From positions 1 to 64,000 of the forward strand of contig VBDU01000056.1 in assembly GCA_005883625.1 (NCBI GenBank): DNA of 64,000 nucleotides. Direction: 5' to 3'. Under the pieces are notes generated by a model that was given only the letters and a program-made list of their open reading frames with translations, had not been told where the DNA came from and ran no database searches. Within the stretch, counting starts at the first letter, position 1. The number at the start of each line of letters is the position of its first letter. Origin of the DNA: Chloroflexota bacterium. GTDB taxonomy: Bacteria > Chloroflexota > Limnocylindria > P2-11E. This document shows positions 8,639-17,489 of this stretch, one piece after another. A program made the position numbers and the translations under genes.

Positions 8639-9104
8639 CGCGCGCCGCCACGCCCTTGACATACAACGCCTCGTCGATCCGCGGGAAGACGAAGCCACCC
8701 AGATCCCCGACGTGCCGGTAGCCGTGTCGGGCGTAGAACGCTCGCGCGCGGCGATTCGTCTTCGTCACGAGCAGGACGAGATGCCGGCAGCCCGATCGGC
8801 GCGCTCGACCTTCCGCGCGCGCGAGGAGCGCCGCGCCCGCGCCGCGTGACTGCTGTCCTTCCGCGACGAGCAGCAGGCGCAGGTACGCCGCCTGGTCGAG
8901 CGCGCGCGTCGTGATGACCCACGCGAGCCCGACGACTTCGTCCGTGGCGAGCGCGACGAGAAGGACGTCACGCTCGCGCAGCGCCTCGCGCAGGCTCTCG
9001 CGCGCGAGGCGCGCGCTCACGCGATACCGGCGCAGCAGCGGCGACGCGGCCATGACCGCCGCCAGAGCCTCGACGTCGCGCTCGCTTGCCGACCGGATAC
9101 TCAT
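8613..9104 (-). CDS. GNAT family N-acetyltransferase
   Basis: A 163-aa protein. The acetyl-CoA binding motif A is EGQQSRGAGAALL (Q/R-x-x-G-x-G/A), preceded by the beta-4 strand YLRLLLVAEG and followed by TNRRARAFYARHGYRHVG, the motif B region of GNAT enzymes. The ATG at 9104 overlaps the stop of the peptide-transport permease gene (ATGA), so it is translated as the last gene of that operon. The acceptor substrate is unknown; it might modify an imported peptide or amino acid. Confidence 0.85.
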   Translation of the reverse strand: MSIRSASERDVEALAAVMAASPLLRRYRVSARLARESLREALRERDVLLVALATDEVVGLAWVITTRALDQAAYLRLLLVAEGQQSRGAGAALLARAEGRARRSGCRHLVLLVTKTNRRARAFYARHGYRHVGDLGGFVFPRIDEALYVKGVAARATARRRPA

Positions 9105-9985
9105 CGGCGCTCCGGATCCAGCGCGTCCCGAAGCCCGTCGCCGAGGAGGTTGAACCCGAGGACCGCGACCATGATCGCGAGGCCGGGGAAGACCGCGAGG
9201 TGCGTCGCGAACTCGAGGTACTGGCGCCCCTCGTTCAGCATGACGCCCCACGACGGCGCGGGCGGCTGCGCGGAGAGCCCGAGGAACGAGAGGGCGCCCT
9301 CCGTGAGCACCGACCAGGAGAGGGCGAGGCTCACCTGGACGACGAGCGTCGAAACGAGGTTCGGGACGATGTGGCACACGACGATACGCAACGGGGTCGC
9401 GCCGATCGCGCGCGCGGCCTCTACGAAATCCCGCACCTTGAGCGCGAGGACCGGGCCGCGGACCACGCGGGCGAAGATGGGCGTGTAGACGATGCCGATG
9501 GCGATCACGACGTTCGTCGGATCGGGGCCAAGGGCCGCGACGATGCCGAGCGCGAGGAGGATCGCCGGGAAGGCAAAGAAGACGTCCAGCACGCGCCCGA
9601 TGGCGAGATCGAGCAGGCCGCCGACGTAGCCCGAGACGAGGCCGAGCCCGCCGCCGACGAGCGTGGCCCAGGCGACGGAGAAGACCGCGACCTGGATCGA
9701 CAGCCGTGCCCCCCAGAGCACGCGGCTCAGGAGGTCGCGCCCCAGGGCGTCGGTCCCGAACGGGAATTCCAGGCTGGGCGCCGCAAGTCTCTGCGCCGAG
9801 ACCTGGAGCGGGTCGCGGAGCGGGAGAACACCGACCGCGACCGCGACGAGAACGTAGACCGCGACCATCGCGAGCCCGAGGAGCGCCACCGGCTCGCGCG
9901 CGAGCGCCGGCATCAGCCCGGGCCGCCCCGGCGTGCGGACGCCCGCGACGCTAGGCGAGGCGGATCCGGGGATCCAGGTAGCCAT
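9101..9985 (-). CDS. Peptide/nickel-type ABC transporter permease (DppC-like)
   Basis: Inner-membrane permease of 294 aa with about six helices. The cytosolic EAA loop is clear (EAARAIGATPLRIVVCHIVP), and FGTDALGRDLLSRVLWGAR is the signature segment of DppC/OppC proteins. The first ATG (9985) lies inside the end of the DppB-like gene (35-base overlap). It pairs with that permease and the lipoprotein at 10954-12528. No ATPase gene is present nearby, so the nucleotide-binding subunits must be encoded elsewhere. Confidence 0.9.
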   Translation of the reverse strand: MATWIPGSASPSVAGVRTPGRPGLMPALAREPVALLGLAMVAVYVLVAVAVGVLPLRDPLQVSAQRLAAPSLEFPFGTDALGRDLLSRVLWGARLSIQVAVFSVAWATLVGGGLGLVSGYVGGLLDLAIGRVLDVFFAFPAILLALGIVAALGPDPTNVVIAIGIVYTPIFARVVRGPVLALKVRDFVEAARAIGATPLRIVVCHIVPNLVSTLVVQVSLALSWSVLTEGALSFLGLSAQPPAPSWGVMLNEGRQYLEFATHLAVFPGLAIMVAVLGFNLLGDGLRDALDPERR

Positions 9986-10904
9986 AGAGCAGGTCGACGG
10001 CGATGTTGAGGACGACGAAGAGGACCGCGATAGCGAGCACGGCGCCCTGCACGAGCGCGTAGTCGCGCTGGACGATCGCGGTCAGGAGCATGCGGCCCAC
10101 GCCAGGGATCGAGAAGATCTCTTCGACCACGACGGCGCCGCCGAGCAGCTGGCCGACCTGGATGCCGAGAAGCGTGACCACGACGATGAGCCCGTTCTTC
10201 AGGACGTGACGGCGCACGACGACCCGCGGCGCCAGGCCCTTCGCACCCGCGGTGCGCACGTAATCGGCTCCGAGCACGTCAAGCATCGCCGAGCGCGTCA
10301 TGCGCATCGTCGCGGCGGCGAGCCCCAGGCCGAGCGTCACCGCCGGGAACAGTAGGAGGCGGAGGTTGCCGAGCGGATCCTGCGTGAGCTCGACGTACCC
10401 GCCCGTGTTCGGGAGCCACCGCAGATACAGCGAGAACAGCACGATGATGAGCGTGCCGAGCCAGAAGCTCGGCAGGGAGAGGCCGACGAGCCCGCCGACG
10501 CGCACGAGGAGGTCGAGACGCGAGCGCGGGCGGAGCGCCGAGACGAGGCCGAGGGGGATCCCCACCGCGATGGCGATGAGCGCCGCCGCGGTCGCGAGCT
10601 CGAGCGTCGCGGGCAGGCGCTGCGCGATCTCGACGAAGACGGGCCGGCCGGTCCGGATCGAGAAGCCGGCGTCGCCGCGCGCGATTGAGCTCAGCCAGCC
10701 CCAGTACTGCTGGGGGAGCGGCTGGTCGAGGCCGAAGTACGCGCGGAGGCTCGCGAGCTGCTCCGGCGTCAGCGCCGTGGACGTGCCGAGCCGCGCCGCG
10801 ATCGCGTCGCCGGGGATGAGCCGGATGAACAGGAACGTGAGCAGCGAGACCCCGAGCAGCGTCGGTACCGCGCCGACGAGCCGCTTCGCCAGGTAGCGGT
10901 TCAC
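9951..10904 (-). CDS. Peptide/nickel-type ABC transporter permease (DppB-like)
   Basis: Membrane permease of 317 aa. It starts MNRYLAKRLVGAVPTLLGVS, the standard DppB N-terminus, followed by FLFIRLIPGDAIAARLG. The EAA-type loop is YVRTAGAKGLAPRVVVRRHV and the protein ends with the family-like LLYGYLDPRIRLA. It forms a heterodimer with the overlapping DppC-like product. A palindromic repeat at 10932-10948 separates it from the binding-protein gene upstream. Confidence 0.92.
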   Translation of the reverse strand: MNRYLAKRLVGAVPTLLGVSLLTFLFIRLIPGDAIAARLGTSTALTPEQLASLRAYFGLDQPLPQQYWGWLSSIARGDAGFSIRTGRPVFVEIAQRLPATLELATAAALIAIAVGIPLGLVSALRPRSRLDLLVRVGGLVGLSLPSFWLGTLIIVLFSLYLRWLPNTGGYVELTQDPLGNLRLLLFPAVTLGLGLAAATMRMTRSAMLDVLGADYVRTAGAKGLAPRVVVRRHVLKNGLIVVVTLLGIQVGQLLGGAVVVEEIFSIPGVGRMLLTAIVQRDYALVQGAVLAIAVLFVVLNIAVDLLYGYLDPRIRLA

Positions 10905-10931
10905 GCCCTACGAGCGAAGGCGCCGGGGTTT

Positions 10932-10948
10932 GGGGGGCGAAGCCCCCC
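10932..10948. repeat. GGGGGGC-GAA-GCCCCCC hairpin
   Basis: A perfect 7-bp stem with a GAA triloop, between the binding-protein and permease genes of one operon. There is no T-run. The core matches the palindrome family at 32908 and 35054. Confidence 0.8.
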
Positions 10949-10953
10949 GACCC

Positions 10954-12528
10954 TTATTTGTCCAGCCAGGTCTGCCGCAGATAGATGATCGAGCCTGTGG
11001 GGAGATGGGTGAAGCCCTTCGTCGTCGGCAGCAGGCCGAAGTAGTCCCGACCGACGTAGAGCCAGATGAACGGCACCCCGTTCACGAGCTCCTTCTGTGC
11101 CGTCGCGTAGAGGTCCTTCCGCTTCGCGACGTCCGTCGTCGCACGCGCCTGCTTGATCGCGTCGCTCGACGTGGGGTTCTTGTAGCTGGTGACGAAATTG
11201 AGGTTGCCGTCGTCCGTGAAGTAGCGGAAGAGGTAGAAGTCGGGATCGGGTCCGCCGCCGTTCAGCCCGGGCGCCATGTCGAAGTCCGCTTTCAGCCAGC
11301 GGTCGACCCATTGCGTGAACTCGAGCGTCTCGATCTTCATCGTGATGCCGGCTTCGGCGAGCTGCGCCTGCACGAGCTGCGCGATGTCCTTTGCGTACGC
11401 CGGCTCGGTCGTCTGCGTGAGCATCGTGAACGACACCGGGCCGGCGGCCGCCTCCTGGAGGAGCTGCTTCGCTTTGGCGACGTCGCGCGTGTACAGGGGG
11501 TACTGGGACGTCGGCAGAGCGTATTGCGCGAGGGCCGGAGCGATGGGCCCCGCGACCTCGCCCTCGCCGAACGCGACCGCGTCGATGATGGCCTTGCGGT
11601 CTATCGCGTACGCGACGGCCTGGCGCACCTTGAGGTTGTCGAAGGGCTTGCGCTTCGTGTTCACGAAGAGGAGGTTGTAGCCGAGGCTCGGCTTCGCCGA
11701 GAGGGTCACGCCGCTCTCGCTGCGCAGCGTCCGCGCGACCTTCGGGTCGAAGATGATGGCCATGTCCGCCGCCTTCGTCCGCAGGGCCGCGGCGAGACCG
11801 GACTCGTCTGGCACGACGTTGATGCGCACGCCGTCGAGGTAGGGCTGCCCGTCCACGTAGTAGCTCTTGTTCGCCTCGAAGCGCATGAAGTTGTCCGGGA
11901 CCCACTCGGCGAGCTTGAACGGGCCGCTCCCGATAGCGGTCTCCTTCTTGGAGAGGTCGGCGTTGGCCTCGCCGATCTTCTTCGAGACGATCCCGGTGTT
12001 CGGATGCGCCATGTACGCCAGCAGCGCCGCGTTCGGCGTCTTGAGGTCGAAGACGACGGTCGACTCGTCGGGGGCACTGATGGTGCTCACGTCAGTGAAG
12101 AACGAGCGAGCGACCGCGGCGGTCTTCGAATCGATGATCCGGTCGAAGGTGTACTTCACGTCGGCGCTCGTGAGCGGATCGCCGTTGTGGAACTTCACGC
12201 CCTTTCGGATCTTGACCGTGACCTGCTTGCCATCCGACGAGACGGTCGGCATGGACTCGGCGAGGTCGGGCTGCACGCCGAGGTTCTCGTCAAGCCGCAT
12301 GAGATAGCTGTAGACGAGCTCGAAGACGCGCGCCGAAGTGAACGCCGGCACCTTGTGCGGATCGAGGAGCGTAACCTCGCCCTGCCGCGCGAGGACGAGC
12401 GTTCCGCCGCGCTTGGGCTGCCCGGTCGTTCCCTGGGACTGGCCCGCCGGGGCGGAGGGCGCGCACGCCCCCACGATGATCACCAGCGCAAAGATCGCCG
12501 CGCCGGTCAAGCCGAGCTGACGTCGCAT
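10954..12528 (-). CDS. ABC transporter solute-binding lipoprotein, family 5 (peptide/nickel type)
   Basis: A 524-aa exported lipoprotein. The N-terminus has two arginines, a hydrophobic core and the lipobox IIVGAC with Cys22, followed by a short low-complexity linker. The mature part has the family-5 landmarks: GGTLVLARQGEVTLLDPHK, a KFHNGDPLTSADVKYTFDR segment and RQAVAYAIDRKAI. It captures peptides or a similar ligand outside the membrane for the DppB/DppC-like permeases. A GAGGGAGGG ribosome site precedes the ATG. First gene of the operon that ends with the acetyltransferase. Confidence 0.92.
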   Translation of the reverse strand: MRRQLGLTGAAIFALVIIVGACAPSAPAGQSQGTTGQPKRGGTLVLARQGEVTLLDPHKVPAFTSARVFELVYSYLMRLDENLGVQPDLAESMPTVSSDGKQVTVKIRKGVKFHNGDPLTSADVKYTFDRIIDSKTAAVARSFFTDVSTISAPDESTVVFDLKTPNAALLAYMAHPNTGIVSKKIGEANADLSKKETAIGSGPFKLAEWVPDNFMRFEANKSYYVDGQPYLDGVRINVVPDESGLAAALRTKAADMAIIFDPKVARTLRSESGVTLSAKPSLGYNLLFVNTKRKPFDNLKVRQAVAYAIDRKAIIDAVAFGEGEVAGPIAPALAQYALPTSQYPLYTRDVAKAKQLLQEAAAGPVSFTMLTQTTEPAYAKDIAQLVQAQLAEAGITMKIETLEFTQWVDRWLKADFDMAPGLNGGGPDPDFYLFRYFTDDGNLNFVTSYKNPTSSDAIKQARATTDVAKRKDLYATAQKELVNGVPFIWLYVGRDYFGLLPTTKGFTHLPTGSIIYLRQTWLDK

Positions 12529-12599
12529 GGCACGCCCTCCCTCGCTACTGGCCGCAATCTACCACCGCACGGACCGCGCTCGGCCGTGCGCGCGCTTCG

Positions 12600-13547
12600 C
12601 TACCGAAGCGCCGGCGCGATCTCCGCGAGCGCGGCGATCTGCTCGCGCTCCGTCCCGAACGGCTGGAGCTGCAGGTTCACGTGCGCGATCCCGATCCGTC
12701 CGAAGGCTCGCAATCTCGCGAGCGCCTCCTGCGGCGCGCCGGCGATGTAGCCCGGTCTCGCCGCGAGCCAGCTCGCGCCATCCGAACCTCGCTCCGCCAC
12801 GACCTGCGTGACGAGCTCGTCCGCGCGCTTCCGGTCGGCCCCGACCGTGCAGCCGAGGAACACGCTGCGCCCGAGCGTCTTTGGATCCCGCTTCACCGCT
12901 CGACAGATCTCGTCGAGCTGCCGCATCGCCGCGGCGACGGCCTCGGGTCCGCGCGCGCCGACCCCGCCGCCGAGGTTGAACCAGTGTGCGGATCGCGCGG
13001 CCGAGCGCATCACGCGCGGCATCTTCCCTCCGATCCAGACCGGGAGCGGACGCTGGACCGGCTTCGGGGCGCACAGCGCGTCGTCGATGCGGTAGTGCTT
13101 GCCACGGTAGGTGGCGCGATCTTCGGACCACATGCGCGTGCAGATCTCGAGGCACTCGTTCATCTGGGTGACGCGGTCCGCCGCCGACGGGAACTCGTAG
13201 CCGTACGCCCGGTACTCGAAGTCCTTCCAGCCGGCCCCGAGGCCGAACTCGAGCCGGCCGCCGCTCATGACGTCGACGCCCGCCGCGATCTTGGCGAGGA
13301 GCGCGGGATTGCGATACGACTGCGCGGTCACCATCGAGCCGATGCGGATCGACCGCGTGCGCACCGCGAGCGCTGCGAGGAGCGTCCACGCCTCGAAGCA
13401 GCTGGTTGCCATGCTGTCGGGGTCGAGGAAAAAATGGTCCGACACCCAGTAGCGGGTGAAGCCTGCGCGCTCCGCGTCGTTCGCGATCGCGACGAGCTCG
13501 TCGAACGCGAAGCCGAATTGCGGCTCGATCTGGACGCCGAGATCCAT
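12600..13547 (-). CDS. LLM-class (F420-dependent type) oxidoreductase
   Basis: A 315-aa TIM-barrel protein of the luciferase-like monooxygenase superfamily: MDLGVQIEPQ start, SIRIGSMVTAQSYRNPALLA, MSGGRLEFGLGAGWKDFEYR and PKPVQRPLPVWIGGK are standard in the F420-dependent branch. It most likely transfers hydride with F420H2 or FMN; the substrate is unknown. The ATG at 13547 overlaps the stop of the upstream membrane-protein gene, whose tail is formed by a palindromic repeat. The coenzyme assignment is by family resemblance only. Confidence 0.85.
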   Translation of the reverse strand: MDLGVQIEPQFGFAFDELVAIANDAERAGFTRYWVSDHFFLDPDSMATSCFEAWTLLAALAVRTRSIRIGSMVTAQSYRNPALLAKIAAGVDVMSGGRLEFGLGAGWKDFEYRAYGYEFPSAADRVTQMNECLEICTRMWSEDRATYRGKHYRIDDALCAPKPVQRPLPVWIGGKMPRVMRSAARSAHWFNLGGGVGARGPEAVAAAMRQLDEICRAVKRDPKTLGRSVFLGCTVGADRKRADELVTQVVAERGSDGASWLAARPGYIAGAPQEALARLRAFGRIGIAHVNLQLQPFGTEREQIAALAEIAPALR

Positions 13548-14056
13548 CAGTCGGGGGACTCCGCCCCCCGTCCCCCGGTGGGGCCCGAGGCCTGGGGGCC
13601 TTTGTCCCCCAACTCTTCCTCCGCCGTGAGGCGGAACATCATGTGCCGGCCGGTGACGGTGAGCGTCGCGAGCATGAACGCGGCGAACACGGCGATACCG
13701 GCGTTCGCGAGCGGACCGAGCCCGACGACGAATGCGTTGAACGCGGCGACGAGCGCGAGCCACACGACGAACGCGAGGCCGGTCTCGTGGAGCTGGAACG
13801 CGATCGGGCGCCGCGGCTGACGTCGCGCGGGTCTGAGGGCCGGAGGGAGCGCCGCCTCAGCCGCATGGCGGCGACGGCGGTCGGCGCGCATCACGCGCGC
13901 GACGTACCACACGCAGAGGGCGAGCACGGCGGCTTCGCCGACGACGTTCACGGGGTGGCTCACGACGAGCGAGACCGGGACCAGCAGCAGCGCGACGACG
14001 CCGACCACGGTGGCCGCGCTGGCGAGAACGATCGTGAGCGCGCGCCGACCGCTCAC
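13547..14056 (-). CDS. Four-helix membrane protein with repeat-derived C-terminus
   Basis: A 169-aa protein with hydrophobic segments at about residues 8-30, 35-55, 92-110 and 115-132 and a basic cytosolic loop (RADRRRRHAAEAALPPALRP). No family recognised. The last 20 or so residues (GPTGGRGAESPD and the stretch before) are translated from a palindromic repeat cluster at 13552-13612, whose edge supplies the TGA. GTG start. It may be coupled to the LLM oxidoreductase gene. Confidence 0.6.
   Translation of the reverse strand: MSGRRALTIVLASAATVVGVVALLLVPVSLVVSHPVNVVGEAAVLALCVWYVARVMRADRRRRHAAEAALPPALRPARRQPRRPIAFQLHETGLAFVVWLALVAAFNAFVVGLGPLANAGIAVFAAFMLATLTVTGRHMMFRLTAEEELGDKGPQASGPTGGRGAESPD
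13552..13612. repeat. Palindromic repeat cluster at gene 3' end
   Basis: Contains GGGGGACTCCGCCCCC (inverse of the GGGGGCGGAGTCCCCC copy inside rsmH) followed by GGGGG-cctttgt-CCCCC. It lies entirely inside the C-terminal codons of the minus-strand membrane-protein gene. Confidence 0.75.
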
Positions 14057-14079
14057 TTCGCGCTACGCATGCTCCTCGC

Positions 14080-14748
14080 TCACGCGTGCTCCTCGATCCA
14101 GACGGCGCCGTCCTCGGCGTGCTCCTTCTTCCAGATCGGCACGACGGTCTTGAGCTCGTCGATCGCCGCCCGCGCGGCGGCGAACGCCGCGTCACGGTGC
14201 GGCGCGGCGACCGCGATGACGACGGCGACGTCGCCGATCGCGAGGTCCCCGACGCGGTGGTGCATCGCGATGTGGAGCGGTCCGTGCTCGCGCGCGATCC
14301 GGTGCGCGATCTCGCGCATCTTCGCCTCGGCCATCTCGGGATACGCCTCGTACTCGAGATGTGTGACGCGCTTCCCGCGGCTCGCGTTGCGCACCGTGCC
14401 GAGGAACACGACGACGCCCCCGTACGCGCCGTCGCGAACGAGCGCGAGCGCCTCGTCCACCGACAGCGGGGCATCGGTGAGCGCGATCGCCTCGAGCGAC
14501 CCGGTCGCACCGCCCGAGACCGGAGGGATGAGCGCGAGCTCGTCGCCGTCGGCGAGCGGCGCGTCGACGTCGACGTAGTCGCGGTTCCGCGCGATGACGA
14601 CCTGCCGGCCCTCCGCGATGAGGGGATGGGCCTTCACGACCTCCGCGATCGCGTCGCGCACCTTCGCGCCTGGCTTGAGCTCGAGCTGGAGATGGCCCAC
14701 GCCGGCGGCTTCGCGATACGAAGCGAACAAACGCACGTTCACGAGCAT
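14080..14748 (-). CDS. MoaD-MoaE fusion, molybdopterin synthase
   Basis: A 222-aa fusion. Residues 1-80 are a ubiquitin-like MoaD (starts MLVNVRLFASYREAAG) ending in PPVSGG, the diglycine that must be free and thiocarboxylated to donate sulfur. Residues 90-222 are MoaE, with FLGTVRNASRGK, a YEAYPEMAEAKM segment and the catalytic PIWKKE lysines. It makes molybdopterin from precursor Z. As the diglycine is internal, proteolytic cleavage after GG would be needed; this is known for the mycobacterial MoaX fusion. No other moa gene is nearby. Confidence 0.92.
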   Translation of the reverse strand: MLVNVRLFASYREAAGVGHLQLELKPGAKVRDAIAEVVKAHPLIAEGRQVVIARNRDYVDVDAPLADGDELALIPPVSGGATGSLEAIALTDAPLSVDEALALVRDGAYGGVVVFLGTVRNASRGKRVTHLEYEAYPEMAEAKMREIAHRIAREHGPLHIAMHHRVGDLAIGDVAVVIAVAAPHRDAAFAAARAAIDELKTVVPIWKKEHAEDGAVWIEEHA

Positions 14749-14794
14749 GCCAAAAGCCTAACCTCCGCAACGCACATGCGAGAATCCGGCGGGC

Positions 14795-16096
14795 ATGGAC
14801 GCCGACGCCCTGCTCGCTGTCCTGCTCGCCCTAGTCCTGGTGCTCGCCAACGGGTTCTTCGTCGCGGCCGAGTACGCGTTCGTACGCGTCCGCTCGACGC
14901 AGGTGGACGAGCTCGCCGCCGCAGGGAGCGCGCGAGCGAAGCTCGTCAAACGCATCGAAGAGCGGCTCGACAAGTACATCTCCGCCGCGCAGCTTGGCGT
15001 GACGCTGTCGTCGCTGGCCATCGGCTGGATCGGCGAGCCGGCGGTGGCGGCGATCGTGTCGCCCCTGTTCACCTGGCTGCCGGAGCCGTATCTCCACGTC
15101 GTCGCCTTCGCGATCGCCTTCGCGGCCATCACCTACGCGCACATCGTCGTCGGCGAGCTCGCACCGAAGTACCTCGCGATCCAGCGCGCGATGGGCCTCG
15201 CGCTGTGGTGCGCGTACCCGCTCGATCTCTTCTTCCGGCTCATGTACCCGTTCATCGCGTTCGTGAACGCAAGCGCGAACGCGCTCTTGCTCTGGGTGGG
15301 CATCCGGCCGAACGACGAGCTCGACGTGCACAGCGAGGAGGAGCTCAAGATGCTCGTCGCGGTCTCGACCCGAAAGGGCGTCCTGAAGGAGACCGAGCGG
15401 ATCATCGTCGGCCGGGCCATGGAGCTCGCGGACCGTATCGTGCGGCAGGTGATGGTGCCGCGGACCGAGATCGTCGCGGTCCCCGACGACGCGACCATCG
15501 CCGAGCTGCTGGCGACGGCGCGCGCGCACCGGTTCTCGCGCTTCCCCGTCTACCAGGAGGACCTGGACCACATCCAGGGGATCCTCCACGTGAAGGACCT
15601 CGTCGGGGTCGACCGCGAGTCGCACGCCCGGGCCCGTGACCTCATGCGGAAGGTGCCGGTCATGCCGGAGACGCTGCGGCTTGACCAGGCCCTCGCGGAG
15701 TTCCGCCGCCAGCGCGTCCAGGCGGCCGTCGTCCTCGACGAGTTCGGCGGCACGGCGGGGATCGTCACCCTCGAGGACGTCCTCGAGCAGCTCGTCGGCG
15801 AGGTCCAGGACGAGTTCGACAAGGAAGCTCCGGCCTTCCGCGAGGAGACCCCCGGGACGTACGTGGTCGACGGTCTCACCTCGCTCGACGCGCTCCGCGA
15901 GAAGCTCCACCTCGAGCTCGAGGACGAGCCCTACGACACGGTCGGCGGCATGGTGTTCGGTCGCCTCGGGCGTCTCGCGTCGGTCGGCGACGCGGTCGAG
16001 GTGGAGGGCTACCGCTTCCAGGTCACCGGCGTCGACGGCCGGCGCGTCGCGCAGGTGAGGGTCCAGCGCGGACGGCCGCCGCGCAAGGCGGCGTGA
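14795..16096 (+). CDS. CNNM/CorC-HlyC family transporter
   Basis: A 433-aa membrane protein of the hemolysin-C/CNNM group. An N-terminal DUF21 transmembrane domain (about residues 1-180, with FVAAEYAFVRVR and GELAPKYLAIQ) is followed by a CBS pair (about 200-325, including MVPRTEIVAVP and DEFGGTAGIVTLEDVLEQLV) and a C-terminal CorC_HlyC domain (about 340-425). The group is linked to magnesium or cobalt efflux. Monocistronic as seen; 46 bases separate it from the divergent moaDE gene. Confidence 0.93.
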   Translation: MDADALLAVLLALVLVLANGFFVAAEYAFVRVRSTQVDELAAAGSARAKLVKRIEERLDKYISAAQLGVTLSSLAIGWIGEPAVAAIVSPLFTWLPEPYLHVVAFAIAFAAITYAHIVVGELAPKYLAIQRAMGLALWCAYPLDLFFRLMYPFIAFVNASANALLLWVGIRPNDELDVHSEEELKMLVAVSTRKGVLKETERIIVGRAMELADRIVRQVMVPRTEIVAVPDDATIAELLATARAHRFSRFPVYQEDLDHIQGILHVKDLVGVDRESHARARDLMRKVPVMPETLRLDQALAEFRRQRVQAAVVLDEFGGTAGIVTLEDVLEQLVGEVQDEFDKEAPAFREETPGTYVVDGLTSLDALREKLHLELEDEPYDTVGGMVFGRLGRLASVGDAVEVEGYRFQVTGVDGRRVAQVRVQRGRPPRKAA

Positions 16097-16172
16097 CGAA
16101 TTTCACGCTCGGTCAACAGATGGGAAACGCCCGGTCGTGTGACGAACGGGTAACTGCACGCTTGCTCGCCGC

Positions 16173-16188
16173 TGGCATGACGAGTGCT
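16173..16188 (+). promoter_or_regulatory. Possible sigma-54 promoter (TGGCATG-N4-GTGCT)
   Basis: GG-N10-GC spacing is exact: TGGCATG ACGA GTGCT. The start site would fall near 16199, after the first ATG of the next small ORF (16190) and just before an internal ATG at 16202. It is one of three similar motifs in the window, all before tiny membrane-protein genes. Confidence 0.45.
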
Positions 16189-16189
16189 T

Positions 16190-16348
16190 ATGGGTTCCTC
16201 AATGATCGAGACACTGACTGGTGACGGCGCGCTGGCAATCTTCTCGGCGGTCGGGCTCGTCGTGACGGCCGTTTCGATCGTGCGTGACACGCGGGCGCAG
16301 AAGCAGCGCCTCGCGACGGAGGAGTTTCCGCTGGACCGCGCGGCCTAG
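16190..16348 (+). CDS. Small single-helix membrane protein
   Basis: A 52-aa frame from ATG 16190, or 48 aa from ATG 16202 (MIETLTGDG). There is one hydrophobic helix (ALAIFSAVGLVVTAVSIV) and a charged C-tail RDTRAQKQRLATEEFPLDR. The helix/tail composition and the promoter-like sequence just upstream argue for a real gene. Function unknown. It ends convergently with, and overlaps by four bases, the small gene on the other strand. Confidence 0.5.
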   Translation: MGSSMIETLTGDGALAIFSAVGLVVTAVSIVRDTRAQKQRLATEEFPLDRAA

Positions 16349-16527
16349 CGGCCCTCGAACAGCGCGCGCACGAAGGCGACGGCGTCGGACAAGCGAGCCA
16401 CCCAAAAGAGCTGCGCGCGCGGGTCCATCAAGACGAAGAGCCCCATGGCCGCGGCCGTGACCGCGCCCGTGAGGAGGGCGAACGCGATCGTGTTCGCGCG
16501 GAACGAGATCCGCCGAACGCGCGTCAG
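16345..16527 (-). CDS. Small membrane protein downstream of parB, apparent CTG start
   Basis: A frame of about 60 aa reading TRVRRISFRANTIAFALLTG and on through one transmembrane helix to FVRALFEGR. No ATG, GTG or TTG lies between the preceding in-frame stop and the helix. A CTG at 16527 overlaps the parB stop (CTGA), the same coupling geometry as the ATGA/GTGA/TTGA pairs elsewhere. Function unknown. Confidence 0.4.
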   Translation of the reverse strand: MTRVRRISFRANTIAFALLTGAVTAAAMGLFVLMDPRAQLFWVARLSDAVAFVRALFEGR

Positions 16528-17489
16528 CTCCTGGCGCCGCTCCGTAGCCGTGCGACTAGGTTATCGAGTCGCGCGCGGGAGATGGTGAGGAACTTCGCCA
16601 GGTTCTGGCGGTCGCTGTCCGGAATGGCCGTCTTGCCGTCCTCCCCGACCGCCCGCGCGAGGTCCCCGAGCGCGTCGTTGAGCTTGCGCGTGGCGGTGAT
16701 GAGGACGTCGTCCCGCAGGGGCGGGATCGCGGGCTCCGGCCGGGACGCGCGTTCGCCCGGGTTGAGGATGTGCTCGACGCGGTCGTGGAGCCGGAGGAGC
16801 GTGAGCTTGCCCGCGATGACCTGCTTCGCCAGGGCCTTGCGGCGCCGTTTGTCCTCGAGCTTCATGAGCTCGTACGCCGCGGAGAGCGTGTCGTAGCGCT
16901 GCGCCACCATCTCGCGGACGTCGTCGGGGGCGCTCGCGAGCCGCAGCCGGTTCTCGACGTAGCCCTTGTCCTTGCCGAGCTTCGTCGCGAGGTTCCGGAT
17001 GGAGTAGCCGAGCTCGTCGGTCATCTTCTTGTAGATGACGGCCTCGTCGAGGGGCGAGAGGTCTTCGCGCTGGAGGTTCTCGATGAGGGCGATCTCGAGA
17101 GCCGTCGCGTCGTCGAAGCGCTCGACGATCGCGGGGATCGTGTCCTTGCCGGCGAGCTTGGACGCCCGCCAGCGGCGCTCGCCCGCGATGATCTCGTAGT
17201 CCTCCCCTGCGGGACGGACGAGGATCGGCTGCAGGACGCCGTGCTCGCGGATCGAAGCGGCGAGCTCGTTCAACGTGTCCTGGTGCCAGGTCATTCGGGG
17301 CTGCGAGGGATTCGGGACGACCTTCTCGAGGGGGATGTCGCGCACCGCGGTGGGCGTTCGCGCGGCGAGGAGGCTGATGATGCCGGGCTCCGCGTCGTTC
17401 TCCTGCGCGAAGATCCGGTTGCCGGCGTCGCGGAACGATTTCCGTCCTCGGGGGACGGGGGGCAGCGACGGGCGACTAGTTGTGAGCAC
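16524..17489 (-). CDS. parB: Chromosome-partitioning protein ParB
   Basis: A 321-aa ParB. The CTPase/N-terminal domain has QPRMTWHQDTLNELAASI, then GVLQPILVRPAGEDYEIIAG with the ERRWRAS box and ENLQREDLSPLDEA. The DNA-binding helix-turn-helix is near YSIRNLATKLGKDKGYVENR. It loads at parS sites, slides along DNA and acts with ParA in origin segregation. The GTG start overlaps the parA end by 14 bases. I saw no parS-like 16-mer palindrome in this window. Confidence 0.94.
   Translation of the reverse strand: MLTTSRPSLPPVPRGRKSFRDAGNRIFAQENDAEPGIISLLAARTPTAVRDIPLEKVVPNPSQPRMTWHQDTLNELAASIREHGVLQPILVRPAGEDYEIIAGERRWRASKLAGKDTIPAIVERFDDATALEIALIENLQREDLSPLDEAVIYKKMTDELGYSIRNLATKLGKDKGYVENRLRLASAPDDVREMVAQRYDTLSAAYELMKLEDKRRRKALAKQVIAGKLTLLRLHDRVEHILNPGERASRPEPAIPPLRDDVLITATRKLNDALGDLARAVGEDGKTAIPDSDRQNLAKFLTISRARLDNLVARLRSGARS

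Noticed and set aside
12525..12560. TGGCACG near the binding-protein gene start as a sigma-54 site
   Set aside because: The -12 GC is missing at the required spacing and the orientation is away from the gene.
16097..16120. GCGTGA-x-TCACGC hairpin after the CorC-type gene
   Set aside because: Six-bp stem without a T-run; too weak to call a terminator.
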